Shown here: one piece after another, positions 21,550-32,394 of the stretch
How positions within the stretch are numbered: the stretch's first letter is position 1
How the letters are laid out: the number at the start of each line of letters is the position of its first letter
Assembly (NCBI GenBank): GCA_905147135.1
Contig: LR990051.1
Span: 129,001 to 193,000 of the forward strand
Length of the DNA: 64,000 bases
Origin: Blastobasis lacticolella
Taxonomy: Eukaryota; Arthropoda; Insecta; Lepidoptera; Blastobasidae
Reading direction: 5' to 3'
Notes under the pieces: model-generated
The model's database searches: none
What the model saw: the letters and a program-made list of their open reading frames with translations, nothing else
What the model was told of the DNA's origin: nothing
Made by a program: the position numbers and the translations under genes

Positions 21550-22170
21550 TTATATTTATTTATAGTTTCTAATAAGCTGAGCAAACGAATGATTTTATAT
21601 AATTTTGAAGTGAATTAACTAAAATATACTAATTTTTCAAAATTTTACGCCCCTATTGTTGGATTTCTATCCCCTGAAAAAACAAAAGGATTTCTCATAT
21701 ACTGAACTTCCATAAGAGGCAGTATTTGAAAGGATTTGAAACATTGAAAATTAAATACTTTTTATTCCTTTTTGATACTTTTAATCCTTCTGTTTAATCA
21801 GGGTCTTTAAAGTAAAATTTAGTGAAAGAGTATTGTCTTCTATTAATACAAAGCTTCTAGAAGTAAAACCATATTTTCTTATTAATTGGCATTGTTTATT
21901 TTGACTTTGTGGTAATGATAGTGACGATGACTTCATTAATTTGAACAAAAACAAGTTTATCAATGGCCTGTTTGTTTCAACGGGGTATCGGAACTTTAAA
22001 ACCATTTTTCGTTGAATTGTTTATAATTGCGTCAGAAAGTTTAAAAATATTATATTTGAAATAATTAGAGTCGGTTAACCGATAGTATTATCAATTTTCG
22101 AACGTCATTATCCTCATCGATATGTCACATGACAGCAAACTGACCCATCAGTGGATGACCCCCCTGCTCC
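21550..22170. other. Intergenic spacer between the two secreted-protein genes
   Basis: AT-rich, with only short frames. The upstream region of the next gene begins near 22070 (ggttaaccgatagtattatc) and has no clear TATA box. Confidence 0.5.
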
Positions 22171-22229
22171 GACTATGAAACCCAGTAGTCTCTGAGATTG
22201 CTCAGTCTTGCTCAAAACGCGCTTGCAGC

Positions 22230-23859
22230 ATGAGGTCCAAAGCAAAATCAGTTGTGGTGCTCCTAGCAGTCATCAGTGTAGAATGTAAGTAGAATTGGTA
22301 CCGATTTACAATTTAAACTTGCCATAAATTAAGGAAAAATTAGTGAGATATTCATTGAAGCGTTTCTTTCAGGGGTCCAAGCAAAACCATACCGATCGCA
22401 ATGTAATGACTGTGAAAACAATTTGAGAGGTAACCAGATTGGTGTTATTACCGATCAGCACGATGTTGCCGCTGAAGGTGATGAGATTACAGGGATAAAA
22501 GTAAACCAAGAAGACGTCACATTGAAAGGAGGTAGTCATGGTGATGAGATTGTTGGAGCTAAAATAAATCAAAGAGATGTGCATATTCATGGTGGTTCAG
22601 GGAAGACAATTGGAATAGACTTAAATCAAAAGAATATAACTATTGCTGGTGACGGGAATAATGCCAGTGGTTTGGAAGAAATTCGTGGTTCTGATGAATC
22701 TGATGGTTCCGATGGCTCTGATGGTTCTGATAGATGTGGAACTCATGGATCTCGTGGAGCTAATGGTTGCTCAAGACCATCAGGACCAAATACCAACCAA
22801 GGTCCAACGAACACCCAACAGGGAAGCATCCCATCTGATACCACTGGTGTTACTGACGGCAGACGCTTCAGATCACCGAATCCTCCAAAGATTCAACTAC
22901 CATTGTGTGCTGATAGTCCACTGATCTACTGTGGAATGTTTGATGGAACTCCTGTTTATGCACGTGACTGTAATAATCCCTACCAGAGATGTTTACCATC
23001 CCACACCATGCCGACAGGTTCAAGGAATTCGCGATTCCCTAGTGGCGGAAACGGACCGATGCGTCAACCAAACAGGAATGGTGGACCTGCTCCGGGTCAA
23101 CGATTTAACGGCGACTACACAGGTGGATCTGAGAACGGATAGGACTCTACTAGTACCAATGATGGTTCATTCAGGACAGAACGTCATCCTTCTGACACTG
23201 GGAAACCTCCAAGGGCTCAACAACCATCGTGCGCTGGTCGTCAAATGGTCGTCTGTAAATTCTGGGATGGACTTCCTGTTTTCGCATATGACTGTGATAA
23301 TCCCTTCCAGAGATGTCAACCATCAAACACTAGACCAACGGGTTCGAGAATTCCACAATTTCCTTACGGTAATCACGGACTGAATCGTCAACCAACCGGC
23401 AATGGTGTACCTGCTCCCGGTCGACAATTCAACGACGGCTACACACAGGGATCTGAGGACGGGCGGGACTCTACATATCATCGCGAGACTAACACTCATT
23501 ATCGTGATCAACAGTACAATTGTGAAGGAAACGGCAACGATTGCCAGGAGGAGCCTCCTCGGCAAGGAAATGGCAACCGTAACACTCATGATGCTGATCA
23601 ACATTACAATTGTCAGTCAAACGGCAACAATTGTCAGCAGCCTCCGAATAGACCGCAGAACTCTCATGATAAAGACGATAGATTTGGAGAATCTCCTGAA
23701 TCTTTCTTGGATGAGATTTTTCAGCGTCGGCAGAGACTACGACCTAGGTCCTCATTTAGACAAGGAGTTTATGATGATGGAGAGAATCTGATGGCCCCCA
23801 ATGGCCCTGGTCAGTTTGCTATCATAACACCCGATGGAATAATTACTAGTAATATTTAA
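22230..23859 (+). pseudogene. Asn/Gly/Pro-rich secreted protein gene with one in-frame TAG
   Basis: Exon 1 (22230-22284) encodes a signal peptide starting MRSKAKSVVVLLAVISVE. A GTAAGT intron leads to exon 2 (22373-23859); the joined frame is 513 codons. The mature N-terminal part (codons about 40-120) repeats the pattern G-x-E-I-x-G-x-K-x-N-Q-x-D-V, likely beta-strand repeats, then a Ser/Asp run. Two copies of an approximately 95-residue block follow, each with a CxxFDG or CKFWDG start, a second cysteine in RDC or YDC, and NPYQRC or NPFQRC. Next come two YNC..GN..C repeats and a conserved end, ITPDGIITSNI. Codon 275 is TAG (23140-23142), exactly where the second block has an Arg codon. I do not recognise the family; a structural or defensive secretion is a guess. 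Confidence 0.75.
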
Positions 23860-24185
23860 AGATTAGAATAGTTCAATCCACCCACTGGCATTCTTGTCAC
23901 CATTAGATTATTAACTTCCATAGGTTCTAATTAACATACGCATACCAACTAGAAACTAATACTGTATAATTGTAACCAAAATAAAAAATTATAGACAACA
24001 AATTGTTTCAATCCTGCAATCCTGAATCCAACTGATCACAGAAAATTAAGCTGATGCATGCGCGTCAATTTATTTAGAGAAATATTGCGGTAAATTCTGT
24101 GATATTAGGTCAAATCAAACAATATAATTATACTGGAACAACTATTTAATTAAAATTATGACAATCTTAAGGAGTTCTACATGTG
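23800..24185 (+). repeat. Segmental duplication, copy 1 of the 3' part
   Basis: The last coding bases and 3' flank of the Asn-rich gene (ggaataattactag, gaatagttcaatccaccc, cttccataggttctaatt) are repeated at 25705-25940. The more distal atttatttagaataatt-type segment is repeated at 26325-26440. Confidence 0.85.
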
Positions 24186-24199
24186 ACTGTGGTATCATA

Positions 24200-24500
24200 A
24201 TCTATGGTAGAGTAGATCAACTCTGTCTCAAAATCTAGAGCCTTACTCCAGAGCTTCCCTTGGAATTTTTGTTCAGGATCTCTTGGAGCGGCTTTTATAT
24301 CATTTGCGGGGAGCGTAATTTCTTATCAGCTGGCTGGCCCGAATAACAGCTCTGACGGGCCCTAGAATTGAATGATGAGAACCATAAGACGGAAAGTTAC
24401 TTTTTGAAGAGGTGCCATCTATGGTAGAGTAGATCAACTCTGTCTCAAAATCTAGAGCCTTAGTCCAGAGCTTCCCTTGGAAGTTTTATTCAGGATCTCT
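24200..24500 (+). repeat. Local duplication inside the copied promoter
   Basis: The phrase atctatggtagagtagatca with its following 60 bases occurs at about 24200-24283 and again at about 24418-24500, whereas copy 1 upstream of the inhibitor gene has it once. The extra piece marks the join of the duplication. Confidence 0.75.
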
Positions 24501-24960
24501 GACACGTGATCGAGTTCTGGAATGACGACAGTTTTAATCAATCACGTGGCCGTTTGACGGATGGTCAGCACAATACCGATAACATTGTAACCTCAATGTT
24601 ATGACAGTTCAGTGGAAATTTCCCCCAACAATACATTTATTAAAATAAACTAAATGGCTATTATTCTACAGCGCTCCACAGATACCTACGGGAATTTACA
24701 TGTACGATAACAATACCAATGACTAATTATTGTTTCTGTGTATTTACTTATCGACCATACCGCAAGCGTCATAAGGGAAACCACACGTTTGACCCATCAA
24801 CTGAACAACATGATAAAAAAATCGTATATAAAGGCTTGCATCGGTAAACACTTCACAGTTGAACTTCAGGAACTCTGGAATCATGGCCGGGAAAAGTCTA
24901 CTACTGTTCGCTATTGTTGCCGCGACTTTAACTTCATGTGAGTATTGTCTTTTACTGTCT
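24284..24960 (+). repeat. Segmental duplication, copy 2 (promoter and signal exon of the Ig gene)
   Basis: It matches 20273-20880 over most of its length, including gccgtttgacggatg, the TATA region and the signal-peptide exon with its splice donor. The stretch between 24725 and 24820 has diverged. Confidence 0.85.
24825..24833 (+). promoter_or_regulatory. TATA box of the Ig gene
   Basis: tatataaag lies 50 bases before the ATG at 24883, with an initiator-like ttcacagtt between them, the same arrangement as the inhibitor gene. Confidence 0.75.
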
Positions 24961-25600
24961 GATTGAAGAAGTACTCACAGAATTAGTGAAAAATAAAATA
25001 GTATGTCTTGTTTTTTTTATAGTCTGCTGTTCATCAAGACAAATCCATACACCAAACGTTGAAGAACTTTCTCCAAGCAAGCAAGCAAGTTTTGGGATTA
25101 CCCAAAGAAACGTGTATGCTACCGTAGGTGATACTGTCGAACTGAATTGCTATGGAGCTAGAGATTTTATCTACCAGTTACAATGGTTCAAATGGGGCCG
25201 CAAGATTGGAAATTACGGTAAGTTTATCAAATTATTTTCCCTTAATAACAAGTTCTTTAAGATAATTTAATAATTGTTTAATGTTTTCAGGAAAAATATC
25301 CTTCCAGAATACATCAACTGATGGCTATCACAAATCGAAAATTACTATAAAAAATATTACCAAAAAGTGGGCAGGTCAATACGTTTGCAAAGTAACTTCT
25401 ATTCCTGGAGATATTGCAGAAAATGAAGTTTATCTTCATGTAAAAGGTAAATTGGTTTTTTATTGATTCCATTGAAATGAATTCACAAGAGTTCATTCTC
25501 AGATGTCTGAAATTATTCAGTAGATTTAATTGCAAGCTCAAAAAATGCCAGGCGACTTATATAATTTATATTTTATTTTTCAGATAGACCATCTCATTAA
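24883..25600 (+). CDS. Small secreted single-immunoglobulin-domain protein (4 exons)
   Basis: Exons 24883-24937, 25023-25217, 25291-25446 and 25584-25600 join in frame through GT...AG introns, all with phase 1, to give 140 residues. Residues 1-18 (MAGKSLLLFAIVAATLTS) are a signal peptide closely matching exon 1 of the inhibitor gene. The rest is one Ig-like domain: Cys61 (TVELNCYG), core Trp73 (LQWFKWG) and Cys116 (WAGQYVCKV), preceded by VYATVGDT and ending in a terminal strand EVYLHVK. An additional CC sits just after the signal. There is no membrane segment. Phase-1 introns around Ig domains are typical and favour exon shuffling. The frame is intact, unlike its two neighbours. Function is unknown; an immune or secreted binding role is inference only. 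Confidence 0.75.
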
Positions 25601-25704
25601 GTGACACTGGTATTGAGGAAAAATTTACAAAATCTTTAAATTTTTATTGTCATCCGAAAAATGCAATCAGAAATAACATAGCAGATAAGATTTTAAATTT
25701 TGCA

Positions 25705-25940
25705 ATGGCCCGGAGAATTTGTTGTCATAACAGATGACGGAATAATTACTAGAAATAATTAAGATTAGAATAGTTCAATCCACCCTCTGGCATTCTTGTC
25801 ACCATTAGATTGTTAACTTCCATAGGTTCTAATTAACATACCAACTAGAAACTAACAGTGTATCATTATAACCAAAATAAAAAACTATAGACAATAAATT
25901 GTTTCAATCCTGCAATCCTGAATCCAACTGATTACAGAAA
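25705..25940 (+). pseudogene. Relic of the last exon end and 3' flank of the Asn-rich gene
   Basis: The bases ggaataattactag and the approximately 200 bp of 3' flank after it match 23815-24045 at high identity, but the frame is no longer open. This lies just 3' of the Ig gene, so the Ig gene may use the copied polyadenylation region (aataaaaaactatag). Confidence 0.8.
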
Positions 25941-26324
25941 ATGAATCAATGCGATATAAGTATTTAAATATGAAATCAGTTTGCATATGACACTACACTG
26001 AGGGAAATAAGTTACGTGTGTTCTAGTGTACACATGTAAGAAGTAAAACTTGTTTATGATAAATCAAAGTAAATTCCAATACTTTTTAAACTAGTTTAGT
26101 CTTAAACAGAATGAAGAAATGAAATTACAAAGAATTTTACTGTATTTCGTGAATATACACACCAAGGACTAATAGAAGACTATCTGTATTACCAACAAAG
26201 AGTCAGCTGTTGAAGAAGTCATGCGCAGTAAAGTTCATGGCGTAAATCTGGCATCTAGATCAAATTGAGTGTAACATTTTAAGGTTAAGTTTTCGATTAT
26301 TTGATCAGAAGTCCAATTTTTGTG

Positions 26325-26440
26325 CAGGCGCACCAATTTATTTAGATAAATATTGCAGTGATGTTGAATGCAATCAAACAATATAATTATACTGAAAGTA
26401 CTTTATTTAATTAAGATAGGCATGGAAATTCTACATCTGA
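26325..26440 (+). repeat. Distal piece of the segmental duplication
   Basis: caccaatttatttagataaa and caatcaaacaatataattat match 24060-24150. About 380 bp of unrelated sequence (25945-26320) separates this from the rest of copy 2. Confidence 0.7.
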
Positions 26441-26639
26441 TGGATAAGTCAAAGGAAAAAAAGTCATAAGGTTCATAAGAAACCTCAAAATTAATTAATA
26501 TTAATTTTGGATTGCATAAGTGTTACAAATTTATTAAAATTTGGCTTTTTTATATTTTTCTCTGCTCTAATTTCAAATAAATTGATTTTCAATTATTCAA
26601 TATTGAGTTTTTTCATAGTAAATAATAATATATATGACG

Positions 26640-27690
26640 GATCACGGTCAATAGTATGGACTCATGTGGTCAATAGTACGGACTCATGACGATGAAAACG
26701 GAAGTGGGAGTGCGCCCTCTGGTGGGGCGTGCTGACAGAGTCTCGACGGCACGACTCGGGCCGAGTGGCGGCCATTCTTGGCGCGACCGCCGCCGAGGAG
26801 TGACGCGTCTTGAAACTGTCTCCACATTTCGTTTGTTTACGTTTGAAGTTCGTTAATAGAAAGTGTTATTTACGTTTAAAAATAAAGTAATTTTAAAATC
26901 ACCTTTGAAATAAGAAAGTAAATTACCTCAACTGCCTACATTTGTAATACCGCTCTGAATTCTAGTGAAATTATAAGTGATGTGCAAAAATGAAATGGAA
27001 TAAATACAGTGGAGTAAATGTGAACCTTTTCTTTAATTTATCTGGACGAATACGACCTAATACTGATATCACCACCCTGATGACAATGATCCTGATACAC
27101 CCCTTTCCTTCACGCGACGACATATATATATATATATACTCCCTCTTTTCTATTACTAATAGAAGACAAAATAAATGGAAATGTTTCTTCACACAAATTT
27201 ACAAACATTTCTTATCACTACAAACTTCTGCGCCAAGATAGCGAATGGCGGATTTGTGTTTGCCAACCTTTAACCTTTGGGCGGAGTTTGTTCCAACGAA
27301 TTTACATTGGATTGGCTTGTTTTTGACACTATCACAGTAACTTCTGATTGGTAGTGAATATTGAAGGAAACAAAAATGAGTTTATTATCGTTTCTGTTCC
27401 CGAATTTCTACAACGAATACTTTCCTAGTTACTTTTCCAAGCCTTAGGTTTTTACCTACCTTATACTCTTGCAAGCTAGCGAGTGGAAGGGAAAAAGGGG
27501 AAAAACGTATCCTATATCCGCCCTCAGGATCTAAATTATCTGCGTAATGCACCAGTTAAATTAGGAGGAAAGATTCGGACTGTTGGTAAAAAGAAATGAG
27601 TAATTAACCCGCTATTACGACCTGTGGGAGTATTACCATCCTAAAAATTCAATTCCCCGAATAATAAAGCAGCCACTCTATGTGTGCCGT
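26640..27690. other. Mixed intergenic sequence
   Basis: It contains a twofold direct repeat of ggtcaatagtatggactcat (26645-26688), a GC-rich patch (26705-26800), a short (TA)n run near 27120-27138 and no coding sequence I can support. Confidence 0.5.
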
Positions 27691-27694
27691 GTCA

Positions 27695-28427
27695 TATAAT
27701 AGGACAACGCTTAGTCCGAATCAACTGACAGTGGTAGAAAATATAAAATGTGGATATGGAATATCTATTGGATAATCTGTCCTTCTCAGTCATTGTCCAT
27801 TATTATTTAGGCGATCCGCACACTGGAACGCAGCACCGTACAGTTGTGCGTGACGTGCGTTAGTGCGTGACATAAAGTTATTTGAGCTGTCATCGGTTTC
27901 TATGGAAATTATTCATAGTCGAACACACTGAAAACGTATCCACGCGCGTTCGTGCGGATCCGTCGTTTTTTTCTTTGACACATTTGACACGGGCTGCGGA
28001 TCAGATAAGTTTTTGGCGCTGTACTTTCTACATAAAAAGGCGTCAAATAGGCCGCTGCTGTGAAGTGAGGTCTCCAGGATTGTCAAATAGGTATTCCGTT
28101 ACTCAGTTCTCTAATTATTTTTCGCTTAAATAATATAATTGAAATAATTATATGAAAAAAATACAACAATTTGGAGAATTAACAAATTTTTAATTGTATA
28201 TAAAACAATATAAAAATTACACATATTTCCAAATTTCGCCAGAATGAATGCTGCGCTCCAATGTGCCAATCGCCTCAACAATATTTTTCAAAGCAGTCAA
28301 ATTCTTTGTTATGACTTTTATGAATGACGTTCTATGACGGATAAAAGACATGGTATTAGTTGCCATACAGAGATTTTTTTTTATTATTTTTTTTAAAGCG
28401 ATTCGGACTTAGCGTGGTCCTACTATA
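27695..28427. mobile_element. Non-autonomous DNA element with 28-bp terminal inverted repeats
   Basis: The left end tataataggacaacgcttag with tccgaatc mirrors the right end gattcggacttagcgtggtc with ctactata; 25 of 28 positions match. The interior contains short runs such as gtgcgtgacgtgcgttagtg and an 83-codon frame without known motif. No transposase was seen. Confidence 0.6.
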
Positions 28428-28442
28428 GAAACGTGTGCACTA

Positions 28443-28584
28443 CAGTGCCACAAACTTATCTGACCCGGTGGCCAAAACTGGAACTACGGAAAAACTTGAC
28501 ATGTCAGTTGGAATGTATTTGAACTGAGATGTCAATCCCAAAAACAATGCCGCCGGTACCAGGTCAGATAAGTATGTGGCACTG
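28443..28584 (+). mobile_element. MITE of the CAGTGCCACAAAC family, best copy
   Basis: It starts cagtgccacaaacttatctg and ends cagataagtatgtggcactg, a near-perfect terminal inverted repeat. The family has at least three clear copies here (also 16536 and 57398) plus fragments at about 57030-57080 and 61370-61430. Confidence 0.8.
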
Positions 28585-28589
28585 CACAG

Positions 28590-28675
28590 CGCAGGCGCGG
28601 CGCCCCGCTCACGTCGCGCGGCGCTGGCGTGGCGTGAGCGTGGCGTAAGCGTGGCGTTAGCGTAGCGTGTTTGAC
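28590..28675. repeat. Short GC-rich tandem repeat
   Basis: Copies of a roughly 10-bp unit (agcgtggcgt, with gtgagc/gtaagc/gttagc variants) directly follow the MITE. Confidence 0.6.
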
Positions 28676-28699
28676 GACTTCCATACATTTTCACGGTTA

Positions 28700-29340
28700 G
28701 GTTGCACTACTATCTACGCTTAGGTTGCTATCGACAGCCAACGTTTAAACATACAGGTGGTATGCAGTCTGTCTGCCAGTTCTTTTATAATTAAGTTTCT
28801 ACACGTGCCAACCCTGGACAAGAATGAAGCAATACGCCTCCTCTGAATTGCATTGAATGTGTCCAATCTGGTTTCCGCGAACATTCCAGACTCACTGCAA
28901 TGATATTTTAACCCCATCAAGAGCCTGTAAATGTTAATATATTGGACACGAATGCTGTTCAGAGAGGCCACCGTACACTCCGTCCATAGTTGACACGCAT
29001 AAAAACTCTGAGGCTGAGTAGTACCATATCATCAGCATAACTAAGGTTGTTCACGTAACGATTGCCCAACTTTAAGCCTACGGGGGTTCTGCTTAGCTCC
29101 ACTATCAAGTCATTGACGTACAAATTAAACATGTCGGGAGATGTAAATCCACCCTGCCTAACACCACATGTCAGTCCGAGCTCATCAGACACAGCACTAC
29201 CCCATTTAACAGTGTTGGTCTGATTACGATACCAATATCGCATCAGTCCAACTACTCCACTCGGAATGTTTTCCCTATCCATTTTCTCCCACAGCAGATC
29301 ATGGTCTAAGGTGTCGAAGGCGTGACTAAGGCCCAGAAAA
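28700..29340 (-). pseudogene. LINE reverse transcriptase fragment
   Basis: The minus strand encodes HAFDTLDHDLLWEKMD (motif A), GVRQGGFTSPDMFNLYVNDL (motif B) and LSYADDMVLLS (motif C with the catalytic YADD). The C-terminal part, SIRVQYINIYRLLMGLKYHC, comes after an internal deletion near 28970. The style fits the same LINE group as the ORF1 remnant at 8456-9525. It is truncated at both ends. Confidence 0.75.
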
Positions 29341-29565
29341 CATGCGTATACACTTGTTTTCCGGGTTACAAATAGTTACGTATAGGTCTTGTTGCATTTT
29401 CTATAGTGATTAGATAAGACGAAGAGAAGTGAAGAGATAAGAGGTTATAAGATTGCATTTAACCTTACAACACCGAAAATATACAAAATATCTAACATTG
29501 CTCCGACTTACCTACTAAGTTACTTACACCATAAAATACTGAAGTTACTGGTCAAATGAACTCAC

Positions 29566-29695
29566 AAGGTGGAGCAACGACCTGGTAAGGATTACAGGTA
29601 CCAGCTGGATGTGGAAAGCACAGGACGGGCCTTTGTGGAGATCTCTGGGGGAAGTCTATGCCCAGCAGTGGGCATCTTCTAGGCGTGTAGGAGAT
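29566..29695 (+). mobile_element. RTE-type LINE 3'-end fragment
   Basis: The plus strand encodes RWSNDLVRITGTSWMWKAQD followed by GPLWRSLGEVYAQQW, the last residues typical of RTE-clade proteins (AQDR..W..L.EAY). Confidence 0.6.
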
Positions 29696-29699
29696 TTGG

Positions 29700-30485
29700 G
29701 GCTTAAACCTATGGTAAAGTAATACTATGTGGGAGACATAAGGCTTAAGTCATCAGCAATAAGTAGTCACGGGTTCGATTAACCGGCAGGGCAGAAATTG
29801 CAATGATGAATTTAATTTCTGTTATGGATCTGACTGTTACAGCGCTTTCCAAAATAAACTTCAGAATCGGTTCACAATACGGTATTTTTCTAGGTGTAAA
29901 AGTAACAAACATACAAATTATGTGTTTTTTCAGCTCTGAGTTGCTCATTTGACTAAGTTTTGCCGAAAATATTGATCAGAATTCAAAAACAAAAACATTA
30001 CTTTTTTATGTCGGTTTAAAAGGCGCAGTGGTCGATATGGCTAAGATATTAGTCGCTTCGTATGCTACCCAAGGTACGACCCAAAGGATAATGATTTTAA
30101 AAACTTGCAAATTCCAAACCATTATATCTTTTTATTTACAATTTATTTATTTATTTATTCTTATAGGCACTACCTTGAATAACAAAATATAGCTTATGCT
30201 TAGGTATAGTTATACAATTCAGCAGTGATAACAGTAATGTACAGCATTCTTTAATATGTACACAACAAGCAACAACAAGTTAGATGTAAAAAAATAGGAA
30301 ATAAAATTAGGTATCTAAAATATATGTTTTAAGTTTTTACAGAAATACTTTAAACATGAATTTGAAAATATTTAGTTTAAGAGAAATTTCGAGGTAAAAA
30401 CAATACTAACCATGGTAACAAACCCGATAATATGTGTGATGAAAGTGTAGTGTTAACCACGAAAGTCTTAAAGCCTATAAGAATA
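29700..30485. other. Intergenic sequence, nothing recognised
   Basis: AT-rich. A short tRNA-like phrase (ggcgcagtggtcgatatgg) near 30020 may be a SINE scrap. No gene is seen. Confidence 0.4.
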
Positions 30486-30489
30486 AATA

Positions 30490-30790
30490 GTCATGATCGA
30501 AAAATACAAAAAAAGGGTAGGGTAGGTGTGGGGTAGGTGTAGAGTAGGTGTATGCGCTGATTACATTTGACGAAATTCAGAAGCAAAAAGCGTGAGAGCA
30601 AATCCAATAAATAAGGTCCATTTTTGTATCATGGCTTGTAAAAACAGGAGCGACACGTAACATAATATAAGTGATGCTTCTGAAATTAGTTACTGAATTT
30701 AGTCAAATGTAATAAGCGCATGTGGTAGGCGTAGGGTAGATGTATGGTAGACGTAAGGTAGGTGCAGGGTAGGGTAAGTGTAGAGCAAGG
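30490..30790. repeat. Fold-back element between ggtaggtgta arrays
   Basis: A hairpin spans 30552-30721: atgcgctgattacatttgac is mirrored by gtcaaatgtaataagcgcat. Both sides carry tandem ggtaggtgta-like units (30505-30550 and 30722-30780), so the hairpin either inserted in or generated the array. Confidence 0.65.
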
Positions 30791-31155
30791 TCAATAGGAC
30801 GCCACGCGAATGGAGTTGCGCCGGGCCCACTAGTACTATGTATAGATAGATGACCTCATGCACACCAGGGAGAACGGCTAGTGTTGTTTATCGGTGCGCC
30901 CGCGCCGTACTAGTTTTGCGACGCTTATTTGCATGGCATTTAACTAGATGGTACCTACCATGCAGGACTTTAATAATAAAATACTGATTGAAGTTCGAGC
31001 TGCATTACGATAAAGAGCTACTTTTATATTGTAGTAGATGTTAAAAAAGACGTATTTTCTTCATAATTTGTAAATAAGCTGCAATAAATAGGATACAGTC
31101 AACACATGTTCATTAAAGTGTAATTATTTAAATTATGGATAGCCTCGGAGCGTCG

Positions 31156-31350
31156 GGTTAGGTAGGAATTAAACAGTAACCGGTGCTCTTACGGCGAGGA
31201 AAACACCGTGATGATACCTGCACATTCAGGCGACTGAATGTGTTACCATTATCCAATCTGGGCACGTTCAGGATCAGATGGCAGTCGCTCCAATGAAATT
31301 ATCGAATCTGCCCAATTCTGCATCATACAGTACAATCGGCCCATTAACGC
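31156..31350 (+). mobile_element. Headless tRNA-SINE fragment
   Basis: accggtgctcttacggcgag, ctgcacattcaggcgactg and cagatggcagtcgctccaat match the body of the SINE at 53145-53512. The tRNA head is missing. Confidence 0.75.
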
Positions 31351-31374
31351 CAAATTCTGAAGAAAATAATTTAA

Positions 31375-31640
31375 AACGTAGCCGAGGGGGCCGGCAGAGA
31401 AGAATAGCACTAACCCCTTACACACGTGGATGCCGTAAAAGGTTATTAATATTAAAGATTTAGAGCCTCCGCAGACTGGAGGACTCCAATGGGCAGCAGC
31501 ATTTTTCATTGTTATATTTATAAGCCTGCGATCTTCAACCTGAATGCCAAGCGTGGAGATTAGCTACCCATAAACCTTTTTGTGGGAGAGGCACTAAGAG
31601 CTGCAGTGGACTGTTATGGGCTGTGACGATGAATAAAAAA
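31375..31640 (+). mobile_element. Dispersed repeat, plus-strand copy
   Basis: About 260 bp shared in reverse orientation with 45775-46035: gaagaatagcactaacccct, gcctccgcagactggagg, gcgtggagattagctaccc and gctgcagtggactgttatgg. It looks like the 3' end of a LINE or SINE. Confidence 0.65.
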
Positions 31641-32390
31641 TATTTTTTTTATGGAACAGAGCTAAATTTTTACTATGATTTATCTCCCAAATAGTGCAAC
31701 TGATTCTTGTAGCGACATCTGTTTGTCACAAATCTTACTAAATATAAATTAAATGGGATAGTTATCCTGTACCTATTCTCGTTTGTTACTTATACGGGAT
31801 CTTAAAATTGTTTAAGACGACGTCTTCTTACGTTGTCGTCTAGGCCACCGGCGCGCGGCGTGTATAGAATATTCACATAGCTGCAAAATATACTTATGCT
31901 TATGGGAACCACATCCTTCGACCAAAATAAAGAGATAGATGGATGAATAATACACCAACAAATTATGTTATAACATTACTTGAAAATGATTCGCCTGAAT
32001 CATTCCTAAATCATGTTTTAGCTATGTAAGTGTTCGTACTCGAGAATTCGTAATTACCAGCGCTAGAGCCAATGATAGCTATAAATAGTCCTAAACAATA
32101 TGATTGACACCCATACCCACCACTGGGTATTGGTCAGTCATCCCATCCGCTATACGTCTCAAGGTGAGACATGGGATGATGGCAGAAAAATAATTTACGT
32201 TCTCGAGTAGTGTTTTTTAGCGTGATAAAAATGGTTTTAAGCTGATTTACTGTAATCATTACGGTAATCATCGTCTTTTGGTCAGCTAACTTTTTAAATT
32301 CGAGATTAATAACTTTCAGAATTATCTAGGAACAACCTATATTTTGTGATTCATAGCTATATAATTTTTATTTGTTTCCAGATTTTGATA
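31641..32390. other. Intergenic sequence, nothing recognised
   Basis: AT-rich sequence. A GC-rich scrap (ggccaccggcgcgcggcg) near 31845 is probably repeat-derived. Confidence 0.4.
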
Positions 32391-32394
32391 ATTT

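Noticed and set aside
21781..22005. 74-codon minus-strand ORF between the secreted genes
   Set aside because: AT-rich spacer without motif; length is within chance.
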